Positions 26,213-35,400 of a stretch of 64,000 nucleotides of DNA are shown piece by piece. The DNA lies in contig UBXG01000016.1 in the NCBI GenBank assembly GCA_900469475.1, positions 195,407-259,406 on the forward strand, read 5' to 3'. The notes under the pieces were generated by a model. The model made no database searches. It was not told the origin of the DNA and saw nothing but the letters and a program-made list of their open reading frames with translations. The first letter of the stretch is position 1; every line of letters starts with the position of its first letter. The position numbers were made by a program, and so were the translations under genes. This DNA comes from Hyphomicrobiales bacterium (GTDB lineage Bacteria > Pseudomonadota > Alphaproteobacteria > Rhizobiales > Rhizobiaceae).

Positions 26213-27256
26213 TTAGAAAAGCTTCTCCGGTATCCAGCTGGCGGTTACCGCGTCGCTCGTGTTGAAGGCAGGGACTTTCTTGGCCAGTTCCTCGATCGTC
26301 CGGACATTGGCGGCGCGCAGCCCTTCCTGCGTCAGCAGCGTCGGCTTGACGGTGATCTGATGCGGAACCTCTTGGCCCGCCACCTGCAAAGCGGCGGCTC
26401 GGATGGAAACCGCACCGACGACGGCCGGATTGGTCGCGACCGTCGCAACCCACGGGCTACCCGGTTCGGTTATTTCCTGAATGTCGGCCGTCGATACGTC
26501 AGCGGAATAGATCTTCAGCTTGCCCGTGATGCCGAGATCCGTCGCGGCAAGCTTCACGCCGCGCGCGAACTCGTCATAAGGTGCGAAAACGACTGATATG
26601 TCGGGATTGGCCGTCAGCGCCGCCTTTGCCTGGTCCGCAGTCGAGGTCGCCGTCGTATCGCTGACATTGCCGAAGCGAGCCTTTTCAACAACCCCTGCAT
26701 TCTGCTTCTTGAAAGCGTCCCAAACCTCGTTGCGGCGATCGAGCGGCGCAAAACCCGCTACATAGACATAACCTGCCTTGAAGCTGCTGCCGTTGTCCTT
26801 GACGGCCTGCTTCAGGGCAAGATCGGCAAGCTCATGATCGCTCTGCTCGACCTGGGGGATCTTGGGATTGTTGAGATTGACGTCGAAGGCAACGACCTTG
26901 ATGCCCTTGTCGAGCGCCTGCTGAACGACATCGCCGAGAGATTCCGGCAGGCCGTGATCGATAACGATGGCGGAGACACCAAGATTGATTGCCTGGAGGA
27001 TCTGTTCGCGCTGCGCAGCCGCATCCTGGCGGCCGGGGAAGACGCGCAGATCGATGTCGAGCACCTTTGCCTGAGCTTCCGCCCCGGCCTGATAAGCCTG
27101 GAAGAAGTCGCCGGCCGATATGTAGCTGATCAAGGCGATCTTCACGCCGCCCTTATCAAAGGGGGCGGGAGCGCCACTCACACCGCCAGCCAGCGCAGCC
27201 TGCGTAAGAAGAAGAGGAGCAACGGCCGTTAAGGCAAGCCGTGTGAGAAATTTCAT
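26213..27256 (-). CDS. Sugar-type ABC substrate-binding protein (Peripla_BP_4)
   Basis: A 347-residue binding protein with a Sec signal ending at AALA (about residue 23). The mature part has the ribose-binding-protein pattern (ALISYISAGDFFQAYQAGAE, then VIDHGLPESL). I used the ATG at 27256 because it begins the signal peptide. It is divergent from a second binding protein at 27686, and both probably feed the one transporter at 28755-32295. Ligand unknown, probably a small sulfur compound given the neighbours. Confidence 0.85.
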   Translation of the reverse strand: MKFLTRLALTAVAPLLLTQAALAGGVSGAPAPFDKGGVKIALISYISAGDFFQAYQAGAEAQAKVLDIDLRVFPGRQDAAAQREQILQAINLGVSAIVIDHGLPESLGDVVQQALDKGIKVVAFDVNLNNPKIPQVEQSDHELADLALKQAVKDNGSSFKAGYVYVAGFAPLDRRNEVWDAFKKQNAGVVEKARFGNVSDTTATSTADQAKAALTANPDISVVFAPYDEFARGVKLAATDLGITGKLKIYSADVSTADIQEITEPGSPWVATVATNPAVVGAVSIRAAALQVAGQEVPHQITVKPTLLTQEGLRAANVRTIEELAKKVPAFNTSDAVTASWIPEKLF

Positions 27257-27685
27257 TGTCGCGATCCTCACGATCAATCGGAAGCGTCGTCTGACGGAAT
27301 GATGACCCTGCGACGCATGCAATTATTTAGATATAAACTCTATGTTTTTAGTAGATTAAATCATCTGATTTTACCCGCCTTCGGAGATTCTTTGTTCGCG
27401 ACGGGAAGGCTTGGCGGCAAGGGCTTGCCTAAAAGATCGCGCAATCTCGCGGGCAGTCCACGCGGGTCTATGGCTGAGGGGCGATAGACCGGCATTCGAA
27501 AAAGTGACCATAAAGCTAACGATCATTACGCGGGCTGTGGAAACCCGATCTGTACATTAGAAAGGCAGATGACGGAAATTTCCCATGCACCGTCAGTTTT
27601 GGAAAAACGTTCCTCCCTTAAATCATTTAAATCTACCTATTTTATATTCTATTGGCATTTATGAGTTGCTGGAGAGGATGCTTTC
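27257..27685. promoter_or_regulatory. Divergent promoter region of two binding-protein genes, 429 bp
   Basis: A+T-rich ends flank a more G+C-rich middle. GTAGATTAAAT at 27351-27361 and its near copy on the other strand (ATTTAAATCTAC, 27625-27636) lie near the two gene starts and may be paired sites of one regulator, or promoter elements. No gene seen in the gap. Confidence 0.35.
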
Positions 27686-28693
27686 ATGACCAAGGGACAG
27701 ACGACTGGCCTCGGACGCCGGGATATTCTTAAACTGACGGCGGTTGCCGGAACGGCGCTCGCGGCTTCGAGCATTCTGTCGAAGACCGCCGTTGCTGCCG
27801 ACGACGCATTGTCGTTGAAAGGCAAGCGGATCGCTATCAGCGCGACGGGAACCGACCACTATTTCGACCTGCAGGCCTACAATGCGCAGATTGACGAGGT
27901 GAAACGGCTGGGCGGCACGCCGATCGCCGTCGATGCCGGCCGCAATGACGGCAAGCTTGTCTCGCAGCTTCAGACGCTGATTGCGCAGAAGCCGGACGCC
28001 ATAGTCCAGATCCTCGGCACGCTGAGCGTCATCGACCCCTGGCTGAAGAAGGCCCGCGACGCCGGCATTCCCGTTTTGACCGTCGATGTCGGCTCGACCA
28101 ATTCGATTAACAACACCACATCGGACAATTGGGGTATCGGCAAGGACCTGGCGCTGCAGCTCGTCTCCGATATCGGCGGCGAAGGCAATGTCATCGTCTT
28201 CAACGGCTTTTATGGCGTGACGCCCTGCGCAATCCGCTACGACCAGCTCGTCAATGTGGTCAAATACTTCCCGAAGGTGAAGATCATTCAACCAGAACTT
28301 CGGGATGTCATTCCGAATACGGTTCAGGACGCCTTCACGCAGATCACCGCCATCCTGAACAAATATCCGGAGAAGGGCTCAATCAAGGCGATCTGGTCGG
28401 CCTGGGACATTCCCCAGCTCGGCGCCACACAGGCGCTCGCGGCCGCCGGACGTACCGAGATCCGCACCTACGGTGTCGACGGCAGCCCGGAAGTGCTGCA
28501 ACTCGTTGCGGATCCCAATTCGCCAGCCGGGGCCGATGCAGCCCAGCAGCCGGCAGAGATTGGCCGTACCGCGATCCACAATGTCGCCAAGCTGCTTTCG
28601 GGACAGACGCTGCCACGCGAAACCTATGTTCCCGCCCTCTTGGCAAACAAAAGCAATGTCGCCGACGTGATCAAGACGCTCGGCATCGGCTGA
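27686..28693 (+). CDS. Sugar-type ABC substrate-binding protein with twin-arginine signal
   Basis: A 335-residue binding protein. The start carries GRRDILKLTAVAG, a twin-arginine export signal, so it may be exported folded. The mature domain is RbsB-like (GKRIAISATGTDHYFDLQAYNAQ, and WSAWDIPQLGATQAL for ligand contacts). It leads the operon binding protein-ATPase-permease-permease-monooxygenase. Start ATG with GGAGAGGA upstream. Confidence 0.87.
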   Translation: MTKGQTTGLGRRDILKLTAVAGTALAASSILSKTAVAADDALSLKGKRIAISATGTDHYFDLQAYNAQIDEVKRLGGTPIAVDAGRNDGKLVSQLQTLIAQKPDAIVQILGTLSVIDPWLKKARDAGIPVLTVDVGSTNSINNTTSDNWGIGKDLALQLVSDIGGEGNVIVFNGFYGVTPCAIRYDQLVNVVKYFPKVKIIQPELRDVIPNTVQDAFTQITAILNKYPEKGSIKAIWSAWDIPQLGATQALAAAGRTEIRTYGVDGSPEVLQLVADPNSPAGADAAQQPAEIGRTAIHNVAKLLSGQTLPRETYVPALLANKSNVADVIKTLGIG

Positions 28694-28754
28694 CGTGCAA
28701 ACCGGCGATGCGGATTTTCCCGCATCGCCTCTCGAAAGGCGAAGGGCCTCTTTC

Positions 28755-30305
28755 ATGACCGCAGCCGAGCATGTGACCAAAGCAGACAACACGCCGCACA
28801 TCCTGCGCTTCGACGGCATCGTTAAACGTTTCGGCGGTGCGCAGGCGCTGGCCGGAGCGTCGCTTGCCATCAGGCGCGGCACCGTCCATGGGCTTGTCGG
28901 CCAGAACGGAGCGGGCAAATCCACCTTGATCAAGCTACTGGCGGGTCTGCACACCCCGGATGACGGACGGATCGAGATCGAGGGGCAGGTCTATAACCAC
29001 CTGGCGCCGCATCTGTGCGAAGAGCTCGGCATTCATTTCATCCACCAGGATCGGCTGCTGGTGCCAACCTTCACTGTCGGAGAATCGCTTTTTCTCGGGC
29101 GAGAGACCCGCTTCGGCAAGACACCGTTCCTCGACCGCAGCGCTATGCAACGGCGGGCCGCGGAACTCCTTGCCAATTATTTCGGCGTCGATTTGCCGAA
29201 GAACGCGCTGATCAGCGAACTGTCGACAGCGGAACGGCAGATCGTCCAGATCACCCGTGCGCTGCTGCATAAGCCGAAGATTCTCGTTTTCGATGAGCCG
29301 ACCGCAGCGCTGGTGCGCCAGGAAGCTGAGATCCTGTTCCGCCTCATCCGCCGCCTGCGCAGCGAAGGCGTGACCATTATCTACGTCTCGCATTATCTCA
29401 ATGAAATCGTGGCCTTGTGTGATGATGTTACGGTTCTGCGCAATGGTGTCGATGTCGCTTCTCTGAGGGCAAGCGAAATCTCGGCAGGCAAGATTGCCAA
29501 CCTGATGGTCGAACGCGATATCGCCGACATGTTTCCCAAGCGGCAGGTCGAACTAGGGAATGAGATACTCAGAGCCAGGAATCTCTCGGCAACAGACCGC
29601 TTTCACGATGTCAACTTCTCACTGCATCGCGGCGAGATCCTCGGCATTACGGGCCTGCTTGGCTCGGGGGCAAAGGATCTGGTTCGCACCCTCTTCGGGT
29701 TGCAGGCGGCAACAGGTGGGACGATCGATGTCGATGCGCGTGGCCTGAAGCTGCGCACCCCGGTCGAAGCCGTCGATCATCAGATCGCCTTGGTGCCGGA
29801 GGATAGGCGCGGCCACGGCGTAGGCCTGGAGCTCAGCGTCCGTGAAAACATTACGCTGTCGAGCCTTCGCCGGTATACGCGTTTCGGCTTTCTCAACCGC
29901 AAGCGGGAAAGCGACGACACCGACGAGCTGATCAAGCGGCTGCAGATCAAGACGGCTGGGCGCGAGGCACTGGTGCGGACACTCTCAGGCGGCAACCAAC
30001 AGAAGGTGGCGATTGCCAAATGGCTGAGTCGCCGGTCGGAAATCTACCTGCTCGACGAGCCGACCGTTGGCGTCGATATTGGCTCTAAGGTCGAAATCTA
30101 TTCACTGATCGGCGAGCTTGCCGCCCGCGGTGCCGGCGTAATCGTGCTGTCTTCGGATCTCCAGGAGCTTGTCGGCATCACCGATAGGATCCTTGTGCTG
30201 TTTCGCGGTCGCGTGACGCACGAACTGATCTCCTCCGAGACGACAACGGACGAAGTTCTGTCGGCATCGACCGGTGCCTTGGAAGGATTGCGCCATGTCG
30301 GCTGA
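28755..30305 (+). CDS. ABC transporter ATPase, RbsA type (two ATPase domains)
   Basis: A 516-residue protein with two nucleotide-binding domains. The first has Walker A GQNGAGKST, a degenerate signature LSTAERQIVQITRAL and Walker B ILVFDEPTAAL. The second has a degenerate P-loop (GLLGSGAKD) but an intact signature LSGGNQQKVAIAKWL and Walker B YLLDEPTVGVD. This asymmetry is normal for sugar-type (RbsA/MglA) ATPases. I used the ATG at 28755, not the GTG at 28695, because the fold begins there. It overlaps the next gene by 11 bp. Confidence 0.9.
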   Translation: MTAAEHVTKADNTPHILRFDGIVKRFGGAQALAGASLAIRRGTVHGLVGQNGAGKSTLIKLLAGLHTPDDGRIEIEGQVYNHLAPHLCEELGIHFIHQDRLLVPTFTVGESLFLGRETRFGKTPFLDRSAMQRRAAELLANYFGVDLPKNALISELSTAERQIVQITRALLHKPKILVFDEPTAALVRQEAEILFRLIRRLRSEGVTIIYVSHYLNEIVALCDDVTVLRNGVDVASLRASEISAGKIANLMVERDIADMFPKRQVELGNEILRARNLSATDRFHDVNFSLHRGEILGITGLLGSGAKDLVRTLFGLQAATGGTIDVDARGLKLRTPVEAVDHQIALVPEDRRGHGVGLELSVRENITLSSLRRYTRFGFLNRKRESDDTDELIKRLQIKTAGREALVRTLSGGNQQKVAIAKWLSRRSEIYLLDEPTVGVDIGSKVEIYSLIGELAARGAGVIVLSSDLQELVGITDRILVLFRGRVTHELISSETTTDEVLSASTGALEGLRHVG

Positions 30306-31314
30306 CGTTCAATTTGCCTCCCTAGCTGAAACTTCGACGACAAAGGCGTCGCCGGCCAGCGGCAAGCTTGCCGCTGCCGCCTTGCGGTTCGGTTCGCTGC
30401 TTGCCTTTGCAGCCATTCTTGTGATTTTCGCGGCCACGGCGCCCTATTTTCTGACGGTCGGCAATATCGGCAACGTGCTCGGACAATCGGCCATTTCGGG
30501 TGTTCTTGCCATCGGCCTCACGATCGTCCTGATCGCCGGCGGTTCCAATGTCGTCACCGGCGGCATCGACCTCTCGCTAGCCGCCAATATGGGGCTCAGC
30601 GCCGCAGTCTACGCAACCCTCATCCAGCTCGGCTTCAGCGATGTGGTCGCCGCGGCGGCTGCACTGGCCACCGGGCTGGCGATCGGCATCCTCAACGCGC
30701 TGGCGATCGTTTTTGCGGGCATTGTGCCGTTGCTCGCGACGCTTGCCGTGATGAATGTGGTCGCGGGGCTGGAGCTGGTCCTGACGCAGAATACCGTGCT
30801 TCCGGCCTCGACTGACCTTCTCACCGCACTTTCATCGTCGGACGGGTTCGGCATTCCGATCCTCGCCTATGTGCTGATCGGCTTTACCATTATCGCCACG
30901 GCGATTGTGCAATTCACCCCGCTTGGCCTCAGGCTTTATGCCATCGGCGAGTTTCCCGAGGCCGCACGCGCCGCCGGCCTGCCGTTGAAGAGCCTGATTG
31001 CGGGGGCGTTCGTAGCCAGCGGGTTCTGCGGCGGCATCGCTGGCATCCTCTCCGTCGCCTATCTCAGCGGTAGCACCACCGGCTCCGGCGAGATGCTGCT
31101 TCCCGTCGTCGTCACCGCATTGCTCGGCTCGGTGTTTTCCCGCCGGCTCGTGCCGACCATCGGCGGCACGCTGATCTCGACGCTTTTTGTCGGCTTTCTC
31201 ATCAATGGCTTCCAGTTGCTCAATCTGCCGAGCACGCTGGTCAGCGGCGTTCAAGGTCTTCTGATCCTCATCGTGGTTTCGGCCACCACACTGCTTCGCA
31301 AACGGGAGATCTGA
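30295..31314 (+). CDS. ABC transporter permease, RbsC type (first)
   Basis: A 339-residue membrane protein with about ten hydrophobic segments and the RbsC pattern (ISGVLAIGLTIVLIAGG, then GGIDLSLAANMGL). Start ATG at 30295 with GGAAGGA upstream; it overlaps the ATPase gene. It should pair with the next permease. Confidence 0.88.
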   Translation: MSADVQFASLAETSTTKASPASGKLAAAALRFGSLLAFAAILVIFAATAPYFLTVGNIGNVLGQSAISGVLAIGLTIVLIAGGSNVVTGGIDLSLAANMGLSAAVYATLIQLGFSDVVAAAAALATGLAIGILNALAIVFAGIVPLLATLAVMNVVAGLELVLTQNTVLPASTDLLTALSSSDGFGIPILAYVLIGFTIIATAIVQFTPLGLRLYAIGEFPEAARAAGLPLKSLIAGAFVASGFCGGIAGILSVAYLSGSTTGSGEMLLPVVVTALLGSVFSRRLVPTIGGTLISTLFVGFLINGFQLLNLPSTLVSGVQGLLILIVVSATTLLRKREI

Positions 31315-31317
31315 ACC

Positions 31318-32295
31318 GTGATCGCTGCCATTGCCCTGACACGGTCATTCGCTGGCCTTGCCCGCTATGGGCTCATCGTCGCCCTCGTGCTCGTCTTCTC
31401 GCTGTTTTCGACCGTGGCGCCGACATTTCTCAGTGTCGGTAATCTGCAGAGCATTCTCGTCAACAACTTCACCCTGCTTGCCATTGTCTCGATCGCCATG
31501 ACTTTTGCCGTTGCAGCCGGCGGCATCGATCTCTCGGTCGGGACGGCCGTCGATTTCGCGAGCTTTGCCTTCGTCTCCGGCATATTGGCTGGTCTACCGG
31601 TGCCGCTGGCCGCCCTAGCGGGCCTTGGCGCGGGCGCATTGGTCGGCGCCTTCAATGCCATCCTGATTTCGGCAATCGGCGTATCGCCATTCCTCGCAAC
31701 CCTCGGAACGCTGTTCATTGGACGCAGCATCCAGCAATTGCTCACGGATGGCGGAAATCCGGTCTATTTACCCCCATCGGGTGTTCCCGCAGCGTTCCGC
31801 TTTACCGGGCATGGCACACTTGCGGGTCTTCCGGTGCCGCTTCTGATCGCAGCCGTCATCATCACGGCAGCAGCACTGCTATTTGCCCGCATGCGCTTCG
31901 GTCGCGTCGTGCTTGCCGTCGGCATCCAGCCGCGCACCGTTCGTTATTCGGGGATCAATTTGGCAAAGCATGTCGCCGTGACCTTCATTCTCGCCAGCAC
32001 GATTGCCGCTTTTGCCGGCCTGATCCTGACAGCGACCGTGACGGTTTATATCCCCTCTTCCGGCAACGGCTTCATGCTGAACGCCATTGGGGCCACTTTC
32101 ATCGGCACGACCTTTTCGTCGCTGGGGCGGCCGAACATCGCCGGCACGGTGCTTGGCGTTCTGCTCTTGAGCATCGTCGCCAACGGCCTGCTGCTGACGG
32201 GCCTGAACTTCTACTGGCAGCAGGTCGGCACAGGCCTGCTGATCTTCGCCGTGCTCGCCTTCAGCTTCGTCAACAAGAAAGCGGTTGGCGCCTGA
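31318..32295 (+). CDS. ABC transporter permease, RbsC type (second)
   Basis: A 325-residue membrane protein starting with GTG 4 bp after the first permease stop, with GGGAG upstream. It carries the same pattern (AGGIDLSVGTAVDFASF). Two different permeases with one double ATPase indicate a heterodimeric channel. Confidence 0.88.
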   Translation: MIAAIALTRSFAGLARYGLIVALVLVFSLFSTVAPTFLSVGNLQSILVNNFTLLAIVSIAMTFAVAAGGIDLSVGTAVDFASFAFVSGILAGLPVPLAALAGLGAGALVGAFNAILISAIGVSPFLATLGTLFIGRSIQQLLTDGGNPVYLPPSGVPAAFRFTGHGTLAGLPVPLLIAAVIITAAALLFARMRFGRVVLAVGIQPRTVRYSGINLAKHVAVTFILASTIAAFAGLILTATVTVYIPSSGNGFMLNAIGATFIGTTFSSLGRPNIAGTVLGVLLLSIVANGLLLTGLNFYWQQVGTGLLIFAVLAFSFVNKKAVGA

Positions 32296-32331
32296 GCGCC
32301 GACCGAACGATACAATCGCAGGAATAGCAAG

Positions 32332-33729
32332 ATGACACGCGAAATCAGGCTCAATGCCTTTGACATGAACTGCGTCGGACACCAGTCACCAGGCCTCTGG
32401 CGCCATCCTCGCGACAAATCCTGGACCTACAAGCATCTCGATTATTGGGTCCATCTGGCGAAAACGCTGGAGCGTGGCAAATTCGATGGCTTGTTCATCG
32501 CCGATGTGCTCGGGGTCTATGACGTATTGAACGGCAACGTCGATGCGGCCTTGCGCCATTCGGCGCAGGTGCCGGTCAACGATCCGCTGCAGCTCATCCC
32601 GACCATGGCCTATGAGACGGAGCATCTCGGTTTCGGCCTGACGGCTTCCCTCTCCTTCGAGCATCCCTACACATTCGCGCGGCGCATCTCGACGCTCGAT
32701 CATCTGACGAAAGGGCGCGTCGGCTGGAATATCGTCACCTCCTATTTGAACAGCGGTGCCCTTAACATCGGCCAGTCGGCCCAAACGCAGCATGACGATC
32801 GCTATGCGCTGGCCGAGGAATATCTCGAAGTCTGCTACAAGCTGTGGGAGGGTAGCTGGGAAGACGACGCAGTCATTCGCAACCGCGAGAGCGGCATCTT
32901 TACGAGACCGGAAAAAGTCCACCCGATCCGCCATTCCGGCAAGCATTTCAGCGTGCCCGGCATTCATCTCAGCGAGCCGTCGCCGCAGCGTACCCCAGTG
33001 CTTTACCAGGCGGGCGCCTCCAGCCGCGGCAAGGATTTCGCCGGTGCACATGCCGAATGCATTTTCGTCGCGGCACCTTCGAAGGCAGTCCTGAAGCGCT
33101 ATGTCGCCAATGTTCGCGAGGCAGCCGAGCGCATCGGGCGCAATCCCCGCGAAATCCTTTCCTTCAATCTACAGACGGTGATCCTGGGCGAGACCGATGC
33201 CGAGGCGCAGCGCAAGTTCAACGAATACCGTCAATATGTTTCGCTCGAAGGGGCGCAGGCGCTGATCTCCGGTTGGACCGGCATCGATTTTGGCCAATTC
33301 TCGCCTGACGAGGTGCTGCGCCATCGCTATACCAATGCAGTGCAATCGGCCGTCGAGACCTTCACCACCATCGATCCGGACAAGGAATGGACGGTGCGCG
33401 AAATGGCCGATTGGGTCGGCATTGGCGGCTTCGGCCCGGTCTTTGTCGGCTCGCCACAGACGGTTGCCGACCTGATGCAGGAATGGATCGAGGATACCGA
33501 CGTCGACGGCTTCAATCTCGCCTATGCCGTCACCCCCGAAAGCTTCGAGGATACCGTCGATCTTCTGGTGCCGGAACTGCAGAAGCGCGGCGTCTACAAG
33601 ACCGAGTATCGCACAGGCACCTTGCGCGAGAAGCTTGGCGGCAGCGGACCCCGGCTTGCAGCCCCGCATCCAGCGACCGGCTATCGCAATCTTGGCGAAG
33701 CCAACGCTCTTCCCAGACGCGTCGGATAG
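32332..33729 (+). CDS. LLM flavin-dependent monooxygenase, NtaA/SnaA/DszA type
   Basis: A 465-residue flavin monooxygenase of the NtaA/SnaA/DszA family (MNCVGHQSPGLWRHP start; LTKGRVGWNIVTSYLNSGA; RTPVLYQAGASSRGKDFA). Relatives oxygenate nitrilotriacetate, pristinamycin, dibenzothiophene sulfone or S-modified cysteines (YxeK/YtnJ) using reduced FMN. As last gene of the transporter operon it probably acts on the imported compound. No flavin reductase is adjacent, so one must come from elsewhere. Confidence 0.87.
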   Translation: MTREIRLNAFDMNCVGHQSPGLWRHPRDKSWTYKHLDYWVHLAKTLERGKFDGLFIADVLGVYDVLNGNVDAALRHSAQVPVNDPLQLIPTMAYETEHLGFGLTASLSFEHPYTFARRISTLDHLTKGRVGWNIVTSYLNSGALNIGQSAQTQHDDRYALAEEYLEVCYKLWEGSWEDDAVIRNRESGIFTRPEKVHPIRHSGKHFSVPGIHLSEPSPQRTPVLYQAGASSRGKDFAGAHAECIFVAAPSKAVLKRYVANVREAAERIGRNPREILSFNLQTVILGETDAEAQRKFNEYRQYVSLEGAQALISGWTGIDFGQFSPDEVLRHRYTNAVQSAVETFTTIDPDKEWTVREMADWVGIGGFGPVFVGSPQTVADLMQEWIEDTDVDGFNLAYAVTPESFEDTVDLLVPELQKRGVYKTEYRTGTLREKLGGSGPRLAAPHPATGYRNLGEANALPRRVG

Positions 33730-33759
33730 GCTTTAGACAAAGGTGCGCGCCTTTGGCTG

Positions 33760-33779
33760 AGACGGGACAATTCCCGTCT
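33760..33779. terminator. Stem-loop between monooxygenase and dipeptidase
   Basis: Perfect 8-bp arms AGACGGGA/TCCCGTCT with CAAT loop, 30 bp after the monooxygenase stop and touching the stop of the convergent dipeptidase gene. Probable bidirectional terminator. Confidence 0.55.
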
Positions 33780-34816
33780 TAGCCGCCCCATGTCTGTTCG
33801 AGGACTCGAAGCCAGTTTTGATGCGCGATCTTGGCAAGCGAGGGAGCGTCAAACCCATGCGCGCGCAAGGCGTCGATCAGCTTCGGCAAGCCACTCGCAT
33901 CACCGAGCGCTGCCGGAATGGTCGTACCATCGAAATCGGAACCCAGCGCGACATGCTCGATGCCGATGCGCTCTGCAATGTAAGCAACGTGGCGAACGAG
34001 GACTTCGAGAGGCGTATCGGTGTTCCTGACGCCATCGTCACGCAGGAACAACACGCCGAAATTTATACCGACCAAACCGCCGGTATCGCGGATGGCGTCA
34101 AGCTGCTTGTCGGTCAGATTGCGGCTGTGCGGGCTGATGGCATGCGCGTTGGAATGCGAGGCAACCAGCGGCGCATTCGACAATTTGGCGATATCCCAGA
34201 ACCCCTGCTCGTTCATGTGCGAGAGGTCGATCATGATCCTGAGCTCGTTGCAGGCGCGGATCAGATCTTTGCCGGCGTCGGTGAGCCCGGGGCCAATATC
34301 CGGCGTCGAAGGAAACCGGAAAGGCACACCATAGGCAAAGACATTGGGGCGGCTCCAGACAGGTCCAAGCGTGCGCAAACCGGCGTGATGCAGGACGTAT
34401 AGGGCATCGAGATCGGCCGCGACCGCCTCCGCGCCCTCGATATGGAAAACGGCGGCGAACTGGCCTTCGGCAATCGACCGCCTGATATCGGCGGCCGAAC
34501 GGCAAACCTTTACGGCTCCTTGCGACCGGGCCTCGATCGCAAGCAAAAGCCGCGCCATGGCCAGGGTTTCGTTCAGCGCGTCCGGCTGGGCGGGCGTCAC
34601 AAAATCCGCATTTCCAGGCTTCGGCTGATCCGGCGAAGGGATGAAGATGGCGCAGAGCCCGCCGGCAAGACCGCCACGACGCGCGCGAGGCAGGTCGATA
34701 TGTCCGGCAGCTTCGCCGTTCAGGAAAGCATCGATCGAATTCAAGCCGCCGCGACGCAGCCGGAGCAACACGTCGTTATGGCCATCGAATACGGGAATTA
34801 TTGAGGATTCGGTCAT
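33779..34816 (-). CDS. Membrane dipeptidase family protein (peptidase M19)
   Basis: A 345-residue renal-dipeptidase-like enzyme. The metal-binding HxD is at H13/D15 (FDGHNDVLLR), the bridging Glu in FHIEGAEA (about E127), and the two later His in SHSNAHAISPHSRNLTD. There is no signal peptide, so it acts in the cytoplasm. M19 enzymes cut dipeptides such as Cys-Gly and its S-conjugates, fitting the organosulfur neighbourhood. It is convergent with the monooxygenase operon and may be separately regulated. Confidence 0.88.
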   Translation of the reverse strand: MTESSIIPVFDGHNDVLLRLRRGGLNSIDAFLNGEAAGHIDLPRARRGGLAGGLCAIFIPSPDQPKPGNADFVTPAQPDALNETLAMARLLLAIEARSQGAVKVCRSAADIRRSIAEGQFAAVFHIEGAEAVAADLDALYVLHHAGLRTLGPVWSRPNVFAYGVPFRFPSTPDIGPGLTDAGKDLIRACNELRIMIDLSHMNEQGFWDIAKLSNAPLVASHSNAHAISPHSRNLTDKQLDAIRDTGGLVGINFGVLFLRDDGVRNTDTPLEVLVRHVAYIAERIGIEHVALGSDFDGTTIPAALGDASGLPKLIDALRAHGFDAPSLAKIAHQNWLRVLEQTWGG

Positions 34817-34833
34817 GTCTCATTCCAAACACC

Positions 34834-34878
34834 GCAGTTGCTATCTGCCTAGGCAAGCTTGGCGGAATGGGCAACTGC
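34834..34878. promoter_or_regulatory. Nested inverted repeats upstream of the dipeptidase gene
   Basis: Outer arms GCAGTTGC (34834-34841) and GCAACTGC (34871-34878) enclose the palindrome TGCCTAGGCA (34846-34855), 18-62 bp upstream of the dipeptidase start. Candidate operator. Confidence 0.4.
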
Positions 34879-35400
34879 AAATTATTCATAGCTCTGCAAA
34901 AAACGAATTGGCCGCTCGCAAGACACCTGGCTAAAAACTCCTGCGAAAGTAAGATGGGGTGGAAGCCATGTCAGGTCGAGTGCAATAAAAACGGATAGTG
35001 TTGCCTTGAGCGTTGCAGAGGGCACGCATTGAGCGATTTGCGCTTTCGTTTCAAGCTCCTGGAATGGAGACGCCGACCCTCTGTCGCGTCTGCCAGCAAA
35101 CGCATTTGCACAGATCGATGCGAACTGATGTCATGTATTGGGACAAGTGAAACGGGAATATTGATTTGCCAACCCGCAAGACTTGCCTTTTCGAAAATGC
35201 GCAGCAAATGAAAACCGTATTGAGGTGAAAAAACCCGGGATAAGGCCAGGACCGCCGCGTATCGGCTCGCTGAAAAGAGCAATTCATAGCAAGTTTCGGG
35301 CTTATCCGATGGAAGCAGGCAGCAGGAACCTGTCGGTATGGCGGATGGAGAGTTGACAGCGATGCTTATCTTTCGCCCGACGGCATTCGGAGAGACTTGA
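34879..35400. other. Intergenic region, about 520 bp
   Basis: No convincing gene. A minus-strand open frame (34971-35486) has low-complexity, non-protein-like content and overlaps the AraC gene. The promoter of the AraC gene should be here. Confidence 0.4.
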
